In this document: positions 47,617-56,409 of the stretch, in pieces
Layout of the letters: every line of letters begins with the position of its first letter
Position numbering within the stretch: position 1 is the stretch's first letter
From: an uncultured Geobacter sp.
Lineage (GTDB): Bacteria > Desulfobacterota > Desulfuromonadia > Geobacterales > Geobacteraceae
Assembly: GCA_937886325.1 (NCBI GenBank)
Contig: CALABV010000148.1
Location: 1-62,097, forward strand
DNA: 62,097 nt
Reading direction: 5' to 3'
The notes under the pieces: model-generated
Told to the model about the DNA's origin: nothing
What the model saw: only the letters and a program-made list of their open reading frames with translations
The model's database searches: none
Made by a program: the position numbers and the translations under genes

Positions 47617-50565
47617 TCAGTCCGGCGCATTGATTACCTGTCGAAGCGTCCTTTCAAGCTCTCCCATATCGTAGGGCTTCAAAACAACGCCGCGGAAGCC
47701 GTACTGACCGTGCCTGGCAAGAATCGGGTCGCTGGAATATCCACTGGAGACAATCCCTTTTGCCTCAGGGTCGATTTCCAGCAGGCGTCTCATGGTCTCC
47801 TTGCCGCCCATGCCGCCGGGAATGGTCAGGTCCATCAGGACGGCGTCGAACGGTTCCCCCGATTCACGGGCCGCTCCGTATATGTCAATCGCTTCGGCCC
47901 CGTCTTTGCAGAACTCCGCCCTGTATCCGAGATGGACAAGAATCTCTCCGGCGACTTCCCTGATGATCTCCTCGTCGTCCATGACGAGAACTTTCCCCTT
48001 TTCCGAAGCAGGTACGGCGGGTTCCCCCACCGGTTCGGCCACATCCCCATCCGACGCAGGGAGGAAGATATGGAATGTGGAGCCTTCTCCGAGACGGGAG
48101 TCTACGGTTATCGCTCCTCCGTGTTTCTTGATGATCGAGAAAGCGGTCGACAGCCCGAGACCGCTTCCCTTGCATTTCGTCGTGAAATAGGGGTCGAATA
48201 TCTTGTCGATATCCGAATCCGGTATTCCGGCGCCTCGATCCCTGACTGAGACCTTCACGTACTTCCCCGGTGAGAGGGAGGTCGATTCTTCCTGTCCGAC
48301 GATAGCATTGACGGCGCTGACAGTGACGATTCCGCCGTTGAGCATTGCCTGGTCCGCATTCAAGATCAGATTGCTGATCACCTGGGATATCTGACCGCAG
48401 TCGACATGGACGGGCCGGATGTCGGCGGGGATCGAGATCTCGCATTTGACGTTCGAACCCCGCAGACCGAAGGAGACAGTGTCTCTGATCAACTCTTCGA
48501 TTGAAGCGGATCTCCTGACCGGCTCGCCCCCCCTGGAGAACGTCAGAAGCTGCTGCGTCAGCCCGGCGGCGCGCTTTGCCGCCCTTTCAGCTTCTTCCAA
48601 CCTCCTGGCCAACTTCCCGCCCGCTTCGGCAAGAGTCTTGGCCAGATAGATATTTCCCATCACGCTGGTCAGCAGATTGTTGAAGTCATGGGCGATTCCT
48701 CCAGCCAGCACCCCCACCGATTCCAGCTTCTGAAACTTCAGCCTTTCCTCTTCCATCTTCTTCCGGTCCGTGATATTTCGGGCATGTTCGACGACCATGA
48801 GCACCTGTCCCATGTCATCGAAGATCGGGTATGCGCATATTTCAACGAACCCGATACGGGGATTGGATTTCTCTCTGCAGACTATTTTCCCAGTGGTAAA
48901 GGCATCTAAAGACTGGCACGGTTCGCACCGTTTCCCCCGGGAAGGATAGAAGGCGTCATAACAGTGCGGGTTGCCGTTCCGCATGTCCTGGGGGACATAG
49001 TCGTATCCGCCTCCCCAGTTTGAGTGGATGATACGGAAATCCCGATCGATGACGGTAATCATGTCAGGGATCGCGTCGAACACCATCCGACGAATGCTTT
49101 CTTCATTGCGGAGCGCGGCCTCAACCCGCATCCGCTCCTCGACATCCGACTTCAGCCGGGCGTTGGCCTCGGACAACTCCGCTGTCCTCTCCGCGACGCG
49201 CGTTTCCAGTTCCGTGTTGGCCCTGCGGAGAGCTTCTTCGGCCTGTTTCCGATCCGTGATGTCATGGACGGACAGGCAGACAATCTGCTTGCCTTTGAAG
49301 CGAACCCGGGCTGATCCCGTCTCCGTGTGCACCCTGGCGCCTTCCCTGTTGAGGAAGATCCGTTCGGTTGCCTGCGAAGATGTATCGTCAGCATCTTTCC
49401 ACGATACGTCATTCCATGCAGCCGGCTCGCAGTCGGTGACGGCGGAGAGGGGTTTGCCGGTGAGTTCTCCTTCACCGTATCCGAGCATGGTCTCTATTCC
49501 GCGATTGGCTTCAAGGACTATCAGATTTTCCGCGTCCACGAGAAGAATGCCTTCCGATGTCCCGTTGACGAGCGCTCGATACAGGGTGTCTCTCTCGCTT
49601 TTTTCCCTGGTTGCTGATGACAGTTTGCGGTACAGCAACAATCCTGAACAAACCGAGAGAAAGGTGATCCCCAGTATCCAGCCAAGGAAATAGAGTATCG
49701 CTTCCTTTCCCGTGCGGTACACCGTGCGCGGAAGGTCAAGGATCGCCAGCAGGGCAGGCCTTCCGTAGATGTCCTTGCGCAGCCCGTACCCAACGGACCG
49801 CGTGCCGTCAATGGTTGTGACCAGCGCCGGCGGAACCCCCGGCGGGAGGTGAGAAAGTCTTTCAGTCAATGCCCTCGGCATGGCTGAAGCAGAAATGATG
49901 GAGACGGATGAATGGGAGATTCGGGTAAAATCGGCGATTTCCGTCCGGCCGAGTCGGCGTCCAATGAAGACAATTCCGCGGCTCGGTCCATTTCCCCTGG
50001 AATCCACGACACTGCGGGAAGAAACGAGGAGCGGACCATCGGGCAGCACCACCACGCCGGTACTGCTTTTCGGTGAACCGGAAACCGGCCTGAGTCCCGG
50101 GAGGGTGGAAATGATGCCGGCAAGGCCGGCCGGCAACGGTTCCAGGCTTTTTTTCAGCCTGTCGTACTGCTTGCCGAAGACGATGCGTCCATCCGATCCC
50201 GCGTATGCGATTATATCGGCTTTCAGGTAGGCGAAAGTTTCAGGGGTACAATTTCTCTCAACGAAAAGAGGGTTTTCCCCGGCAAGAAACGCATAGGGCT
50301 CATCCCACACGGACCAGTCCGTGGCGATTCGTTCGATGCCCGTGAGCTCATTGCGCACGATATCGAGCACCCGCTCGACGCTGCGTTGTCCCTGCTGCGT
50401 TTCGACGCGTTCGAAGCCGCTGAGAATAAATATTTTCGCGGTCAGTAGAAGTGCGAGAAGGAAAAAGGCGATCGCGCCGCCGAGCAGTGCGTGAATCGTT
50501 CCGGATTTGTTCATGTTCATCACCATAGCGGAGAGAACCGGAAAAAAATGCGCTCTTTTCTCCAT
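47617..50565 (-). CDS. Hybrid sensor histidine kinase with CHASE4, two PAS and receiver domains
   Basis: About 982 residues. TM1 is followed by a periplasmic CHASE4-type domain (ELTGIERIATDWSVWDEPYAFL), TM2 (YFLGWILGITFLSVCSGLLLY), PAS, a coiled coil, a second PAS with Cys (HCYDAFYPSRGKRCEPC), the kinase core with phospho-His in GGIAHDFNNLLTSVMGNI and the N-box NLILNADQAM, and a C-terminal receiver (VLMDLTIPGGMGG). No DNA-binding partner is adjacent. The start is unclear: ATG 50565, 50526, 50520 and 50514 are in frame, none with a strong ribosome site. Confidence 0.92.
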   Translation of the reverse strand: MEKRAHFFPVLSAMVMNMNKSGTIHALLGGAIAFFLLALLLTAKIFILSGFERVETQQGQRSVERVLDIVRNELTGIERIATDWSVWDEPYAFLAGENPLFVERNCTPETFAYLKADIIAYAGSDGRIVFGKQYDRLKKSLEPLPAGLAGIISTLPGLRPVSGSPKSSTGVVVLPDGPLLVSSRSVVDSRGNGPSRGIVFIGRRLGRTEIADFTRISHSSVSIISASAMPRALTERLSHLPPGVPPALVTTIDGTRSVGYGLRKDIYGRPALLAILDLPRTVYRTGKEAILYFLGWILGITFLSVCSGLLLYRKLSSATREKSERDTLYRALVNGTSEGILLVDAENLIVLEANRGIETMLGYGEGELTGKPLSAVTDCEPAAWNDVSWKDADDTSSQATERIFLNREGARVHTETGSARVRFKGKQIVCLSVHDITDRKQAEEALRRANTELETRVAERTAELSEANARLKSDVEERMRVEAALRNEESIRRMVFDAIPDMITVIDRDFRIIHSNWGGGYDYVPQDMRNGNPHCYDAFYPSRGKRCEPCQSLDAFTTGKIVCREKSNPRIGFVEICAYPIFDDMGQVLMVVEHARNITDRKKMEEERLKFQKLESVGVLAGGIAHDFNNLLTSVMGNIYLAKTLAEAGGKLARRLEEAERAAKRAAGLTQQLLTFSRGGEPVRRSASIEELIRDTVSFGLRGSNVKCEISIPADIRPVHVDCGQISQVISNLILNADQAMLNGGIVTVSAVNAIVGQEESTSLSPGKYVKVSVRDRGAGIPDSDIDKIFDPYFTTKCKGSGLGLSTAFSIIKKHGGAITVDSRLGEGSTFHIFLPASDGDVAEPVGEPAVPASEKGKVLVMDDEEIIREVAGEILVHLGYRAEFCKDGAEAIDIYGAARESGEPFDAVLMDLTIPGGMGGKETMRRLLEIDPEAKGIVSSGYSSDPILARHGQYGFRGVVLKPYDMGELERTLRQVINAPD

Positions 50566-50660
50566 TTCGGCGGAACCGGGACAAACTTGAGCCGGAAGGC
50601 ATGAAAAAACCTGATGCACGTACCATTTCCGCCGTCACGGCCTGCCGGATTGTACCGATT

Positions 50661-50758
50661 GTTCCGTATCTCGTACGGAACGACGGATGATCTTACGTGT
50701 TGTGGGCACGGGAGAAGAGAACGGGTTGGAGGCGCCCCGGAGTCCGGCTCCGGGGCGC
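50661..50758. terminator. Two hairpins between purC and the kinase gene
   Basis: GTTCCGTA/TACGGAAC (50661-50681) and GCGCCCCGGAG/CTCCGGGGCGC (50732-50758) both have 5-base loops. The second lies just after the leftward purC stop; no T-run follows. Confidence 0.5.
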
Positions 50759-50765
50759 TGTGGCC

Positions 50766-51653
50766 TTATTCATTCGCGGTGAGCCTTTCGAGGGCTTCGA
50801 GATACTTTTCGGATGTCTTCCTGATGATCTCTTCCGGCAGGGGGGGCGGCGGAGCTTTCTTGTCCCAGTCGAGAGTCTCCAGATAATCCCGGAGGAACTG
50901 TTTGTCGAAGCTGGGCTGGGAGCAGCCGGGCTGGTATCCGTCCTTCGGCCAGAAGCGGCTGGAATCAGGGGTCAGGCACTCGTCAATAAGGATCAGTTCA
51001 TTGTCGCGGATGCCGAACTCGAACTTGGTGTCCGCAATGATGATCCCGCGTGCGGCGGCCATTTCCCCGGCAGATGCATAGATCTCCAGTGTGGCCTTTC
51101 GGGCCGTGTCGGCTGTTTCTTTTCCGCACAGCTCAACCATGCGTTCAAAGGGGATGTTTTCGTCATGGTCGCCGATCTCCGCCTTGGTGGATGGTGTGAA
51201 GATCGGTTCCGCCAACCGCTCCGACTCGCGGAGTCCGGAGGGAAGGGGTATGCCGCAGACGGAACCCGTTTGACGGTATTCCTTCCAGCCCGACCCTGCC
51301 AGGTAGCCGCGGACGATGCACTCAACCGGCAGGGGACGCGACTTCTTCACCAGCATGGATCGTCCCTGGAGGATTCCGGCGTATTTCCGGCATTCTGGCG
51401 GAAAATCCGCAACATCGGTTGAGATCAGGTGGTGGGGTATGATGCCTTCCATGTGACGAAACCAGAACGCGGATATGCCGGTGAGTACCTGTCCCTTGCC
51501 GGGTATTCCTTCGTTCATGATGACGTCGAAGGCTGATATGCGGTCGGTGGTAACGATGAGGAGCTCGTCTCCCAGGTCGTATATGTCGCGGACCTTGCCG
51601 CGCCCTGCGCGTTTCAGGTCGGGAAAGTCGGTTGACAGCACGAGATTTGTCAA
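50766..51653 (-). CDS. purC: Phosphoribosylaminoimidazole-succinocarboxamide synthase
   Basis: 295 residues of SAICAR synthase: GKVRDIYDLGDELLIVTTDRISAFDVIMNEGIPGKG, RSMLVKKSRPLPVECIVRGYLAGSGWKEY, and IIIADTKFEFGIRDNELILIDECLTPDSSRFW. It joins CAIR and aspartate in purine synthesis. Length and motifs are those of the long bacterial/yeast type. The start gives MTNLVLSTDFPDLKRAGRGKVRD, and AAGGAGGG lies upstream. It is a single gene with hairpins after it. Confidence 0.96.
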   Translation of the reverse strand: MTNLVLSTDFPDLKRAGRGKVRDIYDLGDELLIVTTDRISAFDVIMNEGIPGKGQVLTGISAFWFRHMEGIIPHHLISTDVADFPPECRKYAGILQGRSMLVKKSRPLPVECIVRGYLAGSGWKEYRQTGSVCGIPLPSGLRESERLAEPIFTPSTKAEIGDHDENIPFERMVELCGKETADTARKATLEIYASAGEMAAARGIIIADTKFEFGIRDNELILIDECLTPDSSRFWPKDGYQPGCSQPSFDKQFLRDYLETLDWDKKAPPPPLPEEIIRKTSEKYLEALERLTANE

Positions 51654-51741
51654 GGGTCCCTCCTTGTGTTTTTGTCCGGGCGTGCCGAGAGCACTGCTGA
51701 ACGGTCATGCGGAAATAGATGGTAAGGATTGATCCTTCGCA

Positions 51742-53325
51742 TTACTCCCCGGTGAGAGCGGCGTTCACGTTTATCTTCGCCTTGTCCCGTAGTCCCTTCA
51801 ACCACTTTTCCATGGCTTCCTGCTGTTTCCGGGGACGGAGTTCGGTTATTATCTTTGCTCGTTCTTTTTTGAAATCGTCAAGTGGTGTTTCCGTCCTGTT
51901 CTTGAGGCGGACGGCGTACCAGCGGCCGTTAACCTGAAACGGGGACTTCGGAGCAGGGGAATCCGTTTTCAGAAGAAATGCCGCTTCCATGAGCTCCTTG
52001 GATTCACCGATTCCGGGGATGGTACCCTTTGCCGAATACATGAAATTTCCCGTTTCCTGAAGCGATTCGCCGAGGGGACCCTTGCCCATCCGCGATTGGG
52101 CGTCGGAGGCCTTCTTGCGTGCCAGATCGAGGGACATCTCCGCAAGGACCCGTTTTTCAACCTCACTCCGTATCTTGTCAAGAGGAGGAACCGCGGAGGG
52201 GTTGCGTTTCAAGACCTTGAAAAGATACACTCCTTTTTCCGTCTCGACAGGGCCTCCCAGTTCCCCCTGTTTCAGGGAAAATGCCTTCTGGATGAGTCCC
52301 GTTTCCCCGGAAATGGCTGCCGGCAGCGTCTTCATGGAGAAGAGCGGAGTGTCGCTCGTCGTCACTCCGAGCATGGCGGCTGCCGCTTTCAGGTCGCCGG
52401 TCTTGTGGGTCTTGTTATACGCATCCGCCGCCATTTCATAGGCTTTTTTCGCTGCCTTGAATCGTGTGCAGTCGGCCTTTACCCGTTCCCTGACTTCTGT
52501 GAAAGGCAGGATCCCCCCTTTGCCCTGGTAGCGATCGATATTCTTCTGATAATAGGTGGTAAGATCGTCCTCGCTCACGGTGACCTTGGAGGCAATCGCG
52601 TCGGGGGTTAGGAGAAGATAGGAGACGCTGATTTCCTCCTGCGTCATGAACTCCTTCTTATGCTGCTCCAGATAGGCGTTCAGTTCCTTGTCGGTGACCT
52701 TTATATCCTTTCTCATGTCTGCAGGAGAGAAAGAGACAAACTGGAGATTGATCTGATCCCGCTGTTTTCTGAAGGCTTCGATTGCTTCAACATCGCCGAC
52801 CTTCACCTCGTCTAGAACCGAGTTGCGGGCTTTGCGCATCAGGATTTCCTTCCGGATTGCCTCTTCGAAATCAGAGGGAGAGATCCTGTTCATCTTGAGC
52901 ACCTGCTCATACTTCTGCTTGTCGAACACGCCGTTCGTCTTGAAGTACTGCATCTTGGAGATATCGTCGATTATCTCCTTGTCCGATACCTTGATACCCA
53001 TCCGTTTTGCTTCCTGTTGAACCAGCGTGGCGTTGATCAGGTTTTCGATTGCCATCTTCCGAAGGCCCAGCTGTTTCTCAATTTCAGGCGTGATTGGCTG
53101 TCCGTACATCTGTTGGAAAGATGTTTTGATCTGCTCGTACCCCCTCGAATATTCCTGAAAGGAGATTTTGTCGCCATTCACCTTGGCGGCGTACTGTGAT
53201 CCGCCTAGTCCCTCTTCACCCTTTCCCCAGATCAGGAAGATTGTCCCGACAAAGGAGAGAACGATGACGATGAATACACCCTTTATGATAAATGACTGTT
53301 TATACTTTCTCATGACTCCAAGCAT
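51742..53325 (-). CDS. PpiD-like membrane-anchored peptidyl-prolyl isomerase/chaperone
   Basis: 527 residues. A short cytoplasmic start, one membrane anchor (FIIKGVFIVIVLSFVGTIFLIWG), a SurA-N-like chaperone domain (KVNGDKISFQEYSRGYEQI to about 230), a degenerate parvulin-type region (TPLFSMKTLPAAI, LKQGELGGPVETEKGVYLFKVL) and a C-terminal part with SPFQVNGRWYAVRLKNR. It helps fold exported proteins at the inner membrane. ATG 53325 has AGGAG upstream; the longer frame is not supported. It is divergent from mreB. Confidence 0.88.
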   Translation of the reverse strand: MLGVMRKYKQSFIIKGVFIVIVLSFVGTIFLIWGKGEEGLGGSQYAAKVNGDKISFQEYSRGYEQIKTSFQQMYGQPITPEIEKQLGLRKMAIENLINATLVQQEAKRMGIKVSDKEIIDDISKMQYFKTNGVFDKQKYEQVLKMNRISPSDFEEAIRKEILMRKARNSVLDEVKVGDVEAIEAFRKQRDQINLQFVSFSPADMRKDIKVTDKELNAYLEQHKKEFMTQEEISVSYLLLTPDAIASKVTVSEDDLTTYYQKNIDRYQGKGGILPFTEVRERVKADCTRFKAAKKAYEMAADAYNKTHKTGDLKAAAAMLGVTTSDTPLFSMKTLPAAISGETGLIQKAFSLKQGELGGPVETEKGVYLFKVLKRNPSAVPPLDKIRSEVEKRVLAEMSLDLARKKASDAQSRMGKGPLGESLQETGNFMYSAKGTIPGIGESKELMEAAFLLKTDSPAPKSPFQVNGRWYAVRLKNRTETPLDDFKKERAKIITELRPRKQQEAMEKWLKGLRDKAKINVNAALTGE

Positions 53326-53439
53326 TGTCCTGTAACTCCTTTTAGTTAATAAATAAGGGAATTTTTCGAAATGACGGGACGGCATAGTAATATAATCGCG
53401 GAGCAAAAGCAACTGGTTAGATTTTTTCCATTTTCTCTC

Positions 53440-53468
53440 TTGTAAGCACAGGCGGTTTTTGTTACCAT
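53440..53468 (+). promoter_or_regulatory. Weak candidate promoter for mreB
   Basis: TTGTAA (53440-53445), 17 bases, then TACCAT (53463-53468), 55 bases before the start. It is the best match in the 197-base divergent region but not strong. Confidence 0.3.
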
Positions 53469-53522
53469 TCACCCTCCGATTCCGGTACAAGAAAGCCGTA
53501 GGATGCACAGCGAAGGGAACTG

Positions 53523-54569
53523 ATGATGCTCAAGATATTTGATTATATATTCGGTATGTTTTCCAATGATTTGGCTATCGACCTGGGAACCGCCAACACC
53601 CTTGTCTACCTGAAGGGGAAAGGTGTCGTGGTGCGGGAACCGTCCGTTGTCGCGGTCCAGAAGACGTACGGCGGGCAACAGAAAGTGCTTGCGGTCGGGA
53701 TGGAAGCGAAGAAGATGCTCGGCCGGACACCGGGAAGCATCACCGCCATCCGTCCCATGAAGGACGGCGTAATCGCCGACTTCGACATCACCGAAGAGAT
53801 GCTGCGCTATTTCATTCACAAGGTCCATAACCGCAAGACGCTGGTTCGTCCGCGCATCGTCATCTGTGTGCCTTCGGGGATCACCCAGGTGGAGAAGCGG
53901 GCGGTTAAGGAGTCCGCCGAGTCCGCCGGTGCCCGTGAGGTCTACCTCATCGAGGAACCGATGGCGGCCGCCATCGGCGCGGGCCTCCCCATTACCGAGG
54001 CGAGCGGCAACATGATCGTCGATATCGGGGGCGGTACAACCGAGGTAGCCGTTATCTCCCTGGCCGGTATCGTCTACACGAAATCGGTCCGCGTCGGCGG
54101 TGACAAGATGGATGAGGCGGTGGTCCAGTATATCAAGCGCAAATACAACCTCCTCATCGGCGAACGGATGGCCGAGCACATCAAGATCGAGATAGGTGAA
54201 GCATATCCCGGTGATACGGTGCTGACAATGGAGGTCAAGGGCCGCGATCTGGTTTCCGGGATACCCAAGACCACTGAAATCGACTCCAATGAAATCCGCG
54301 AGGCGCTGTCCGAGCCGGTAAACGCCATTGTCGAGGCGGTACGCATCTGTCTGGAGCGGACGCCTCCCGAACTGGCGGCCGACATCGTTGACAAGGGGAT
54401 CGTACTGGCGGGGGGAGGAGCCTTGCTGCGGCATCTGGATCTCCTGCTTCGCGAGGAAACCGGGCTTCCGGTGGTGATTGCCGAAGATCCCCTTTCCTGC
54501 GTTGTTCTCGGTTCCGGAAAAGTCCTCGATGAGTTGAATCTCCTGCGCCGGGTGGCGATATCCTCGTAA
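53523..54569 (+). CDS. mreB: MreB rod-shape-determining actin homologue
   Basis: 348 residues with the actin-fold motifs: NDLAIDLGTANTLVYLKGKGVV (phosphate 1), EEPMAAAIGAGLP then IVDIGGGTTEVAVISL (phosphate 2), and GIVLAGGGALLRHLD (adenosine). The N-terminal MLKIFDYIFGMF could be an amphipathic membrane helix. It directs lateral wall growth with MreC, MreD, RodA and PBP2. In this window six sugar genes separate it from mreC. ATG 53523 or 53526 may be used. Confidence 0.97.
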   Translation: MMLKIFDYIFGMFSNDLAIDLGTANTLVYLKGKGVVVREPSVVAVQKTYGGQQKVLAVGMEAKKMLGRTPGSITAIRPMKDGVIADFDITEEMLRYFIHKVHNRKTLVRPRIVICVPSGITQVEKRAVKESAESAGAREVYLIEEPMAAAIGAGLPITEASGNMIVDIGGGTTEVAVISLAGIVYTKSVRVGGDKMDEAVVQYIKRKYNLLIGERMAEHIKIEIGEAYPGDTVLTMEVKGRDLVSGIPKTTEIDSNEIREALSEPVNAIVEAVRICLERTPPELAADIVDKGIVLAGGGALLRHLDLLLREETGLPVVIAEDPLSCVVLGSGKVLDELNLLRRVAISS

Positions 54570-54688
54570 TCCGCCCCGATGCCGATGGGTTTCTTCGCGG
54601 CGCATCCCACGACCACCTGATCCGCTATCGTGCGTGTAACGGACGAATCCGGTCATCCCCCTGCCAACAACCCGTTTTATCCGTATCA

Positions 54689-54726
54689 GGAGTGCGCGTT
54701 CCGTCCTTAGGGAGAACGCGCACTCC
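54689..54726. terminator. Hairpin after mreB
   Basis: GGAGTGCGCGTTC and GAACGCGCACTCC form a 13-bp perfect stem with a 12-base loop, 18 bases before the glycosyltransferase start. A T-run is lacking, so some transcripts may pass into the sugar genes. Confidence 0.55.
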
Positions 54727-54744
54727 CGTCTTGGAAGCAGAGAA

Positions 54745-55779
54745 ATGAGCAGTACTGAAACCGACATCATTCTCCCGGTCTGGAACAGGCCGGAAGAGAC
54801 CCGTGAATGTCTCGCGGCGCTCGTGGAAAACTCCGCGGGCTGCCGCATGATCCTCTTGGACCGGGGCAGCGACCCGGAAACAGAGCAAATCCTGCATGAA
54901 TTCGCCGAGTATCTCGGCGACGGGGCGATCCTTCTCCGCTCCGAGTGCGCGCGGGGATTCGTGGAAACGGTCAACCTCGGCCTTTCGAGGGCCTCGGCTC
55001 CTCTCATGATAGCGTTGCGCGAAAGTACCAGGGTCACCACGGGCTGGTTGGAGCCTCTTCGGGAAGCGGCGCTTAAACCCGAGGCCGGTGTGCTTGTTCC
55101 CGTTCTTGAGCCACGGGAAGGAGTGAGCCCGCAGCGGGAAATACGAAAAGACTTTCAACTGGAGACATTCCGCGGATCCTTTGCCGCCATCGGCATTACG
55201 CGTCTTCTGTACGAGAAGGCAGGCGGATTCGACAGCGGTATGGACGGAGGCTTCTGGTGCCTCAGGGACTACTCGCGCCGTGCCCACGCGGCCGGGTTCC
55301 GTACCCTTCGCGTTGGAGGCCCTCCGGTGCTGTTCCGGGAAGAGCCCGTCTACGGCTCATCCGAGAGGCGTGAACGTCGCCGGTTGGAGAGTGAAGCCGT
55401 CTTTCGCGCCCGATGGGGAGAAGAGCACGCATACTGCCTCCGCCTTTCCCGGAGTGTCGAGCCGGAAGCGCTCTCGCAGGCCTTCGACGCGATTCTTGCC
55501 GGTGCGAGAAAGGGACATCGTTTCCTGGTTCTGTCGCCGTGCGCGGTATTTCGCAAGATTGTCAGGGCCGGTTTCCACAGGCTGCATGAGAATATTACCG
55601 TGGAACGGCTTTCCCGTTTTTTCCCCTCCCGGGCCGTCCGTTCGGCATGTGACCGCTTCCGGGAAACGTACCCGGATGGCACGCTGCTGGACGGGATAGA
55701 AGTATTGCTTGATGTGGCCGGTGTGAAAGATGTTCCTTTTGTTGAGATGAAAAACCGTTTTACAGCCGCGGAGGTCTGA
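54745..55779 (+). CDS. Family 2-like glycosyltransferase
   Basis: 344 residues. The N-terminal half looks like a GT-A family 2 fold: DIILPVWNRPEETRECLAAL, MILLDRGSDPETEQIL, GFVETVNLGLSRASAPLMIAL, and GGFDSGMDGGFWCLRDYSRRAHAAGFR. The usual DxD is not obvious, and the C-terminal half is unlike known enzymes. It ends directly at the start of gmhA, so it is part of the heptose unit and probably acts on LPS or a glycan. Confidence 0.8.
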   Translation: MSSTETDIILPVWNRPEETRECLAALVENSAGCRMILLDRGSDPETEQILHEFAEYLGDGAILLRSECARGFVETVNLGLSRASAPLMIALRESTRVTTGWLEPLREAALKPEAGVLVPVLEPREGVSPQREIRKDFQLETFRGSFAAIGITRLLYEKAGGFDSGMDGGFWCLRDYSRRAHAAGFRTLRVGGPPVLFREEPVYGSSERRERRRLESEAVFRARWGEEHAYCLRLSRSVEPEALSQAFDAILAGARKGHRFLVLSPCAVFRKIVRAGFHRLHENITVERLSRFFPSRAVRSACDRFRETYPDGTLLDGIEVLLDVAGVKDVPFVEMKNRFTAAEV

Positions 55780-56364
55780 ATGTCGGATATGGTGCACAGC
55801 TGTTTTACGTCCCATCGTGAGGTCATGGAAGCGGTCGAACGGGATCTCACCCCGGCCATCGTGGAGGTCGCCGATCTGCTGATTGATGCCTTTCGCAGGG
55901 GCGGAAAGCTTCTCGTCATGGGGAACGGCGGTTCCGCCGCGGATGCCCAGCATCTCGCGGCTGAAATCGTTGGGCGGTTCCGCATGGAAAGGAAGGCGCT
56001 TCCCGCAATCGCCCTGTCTACCGATACGTCAATTCTCACCGCGGTGGGGAACGATTACGGATTCGAGTCGGTTTTCCGGCGGCAGGTGGAGGCTTTGGCG
56101 GGGGAAGGGGACGTGGTGGTCGGAATTTCCACCAGCGGTTCATCCTCCAATGTCCTGGAGGCGCTTCGCCGAGCCCGTGAAATGGGGTGCAGGACTGTCG
56201 GCCTTCTCGGAAGGGACGGGGGTGCGATCAGGGGAGTCGCGGATCTGGACCTGACCGTTCCCGGCATTGATACGCCGCGCATCCAGGAGGCGCATATCAC
56301 GATAATTCATATTCTGTGCGAACTGGTGGAGCAGGGACTTTTCGGAGACGCGGGCAAGCCCTGA
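55780..56364 (+). CDS. gmhA: Sedoheptulose-7-phosphate isomerase
   Basis: 194 residues of the SIS-domain GmhA type: LLVMGNGGSAADAQHLAAEIVGRF, LPAIALSTDTSILTAVGNDYGFE, VVVGISTSGSSSNVLEAL and the metal/substrate end IQEAHITIIHILCELVE. It makes D-glycero-D-manno-heptose 7-phosphate, the first step to LPS heptose. It starts at the base after the glycosyltransferase stop and is followed by hldE. Confidence 0.95.
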   Translation: MSDMVHSCFTSHREVMEAVERDLTPAIVEVADLLIDAFRRGGKLLVMGNGGSAADAQHLAAEIVGRFRMERKALPAIALSTDTSILTAVGNDYGFESVFRRQVEALAGEGDVVVGISTSGSSSNVLEALRRAREMGCRTVGLLGRDGGAIRGVADLDLTVPGIDTPRIQEAHITIIHILCELVEQGLFGDAGKP

Positions 56365-56409
56365 CGTGCGGCTTGGTACCGGGAATCCGAGGAATGCAGA
56401 GGAATCGAC

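Noticed and set aside
53469..55040. A 523-residue open frame on the minus strand opposite mreB and the glycosyltransferase
   Set aside because: It mirrors strong coding sequence (MreB is unmistakable), has a His/Asp/Gly-rich composition typical of antisense frames in GC-rich DNA, no ribosome site and no family likeness.
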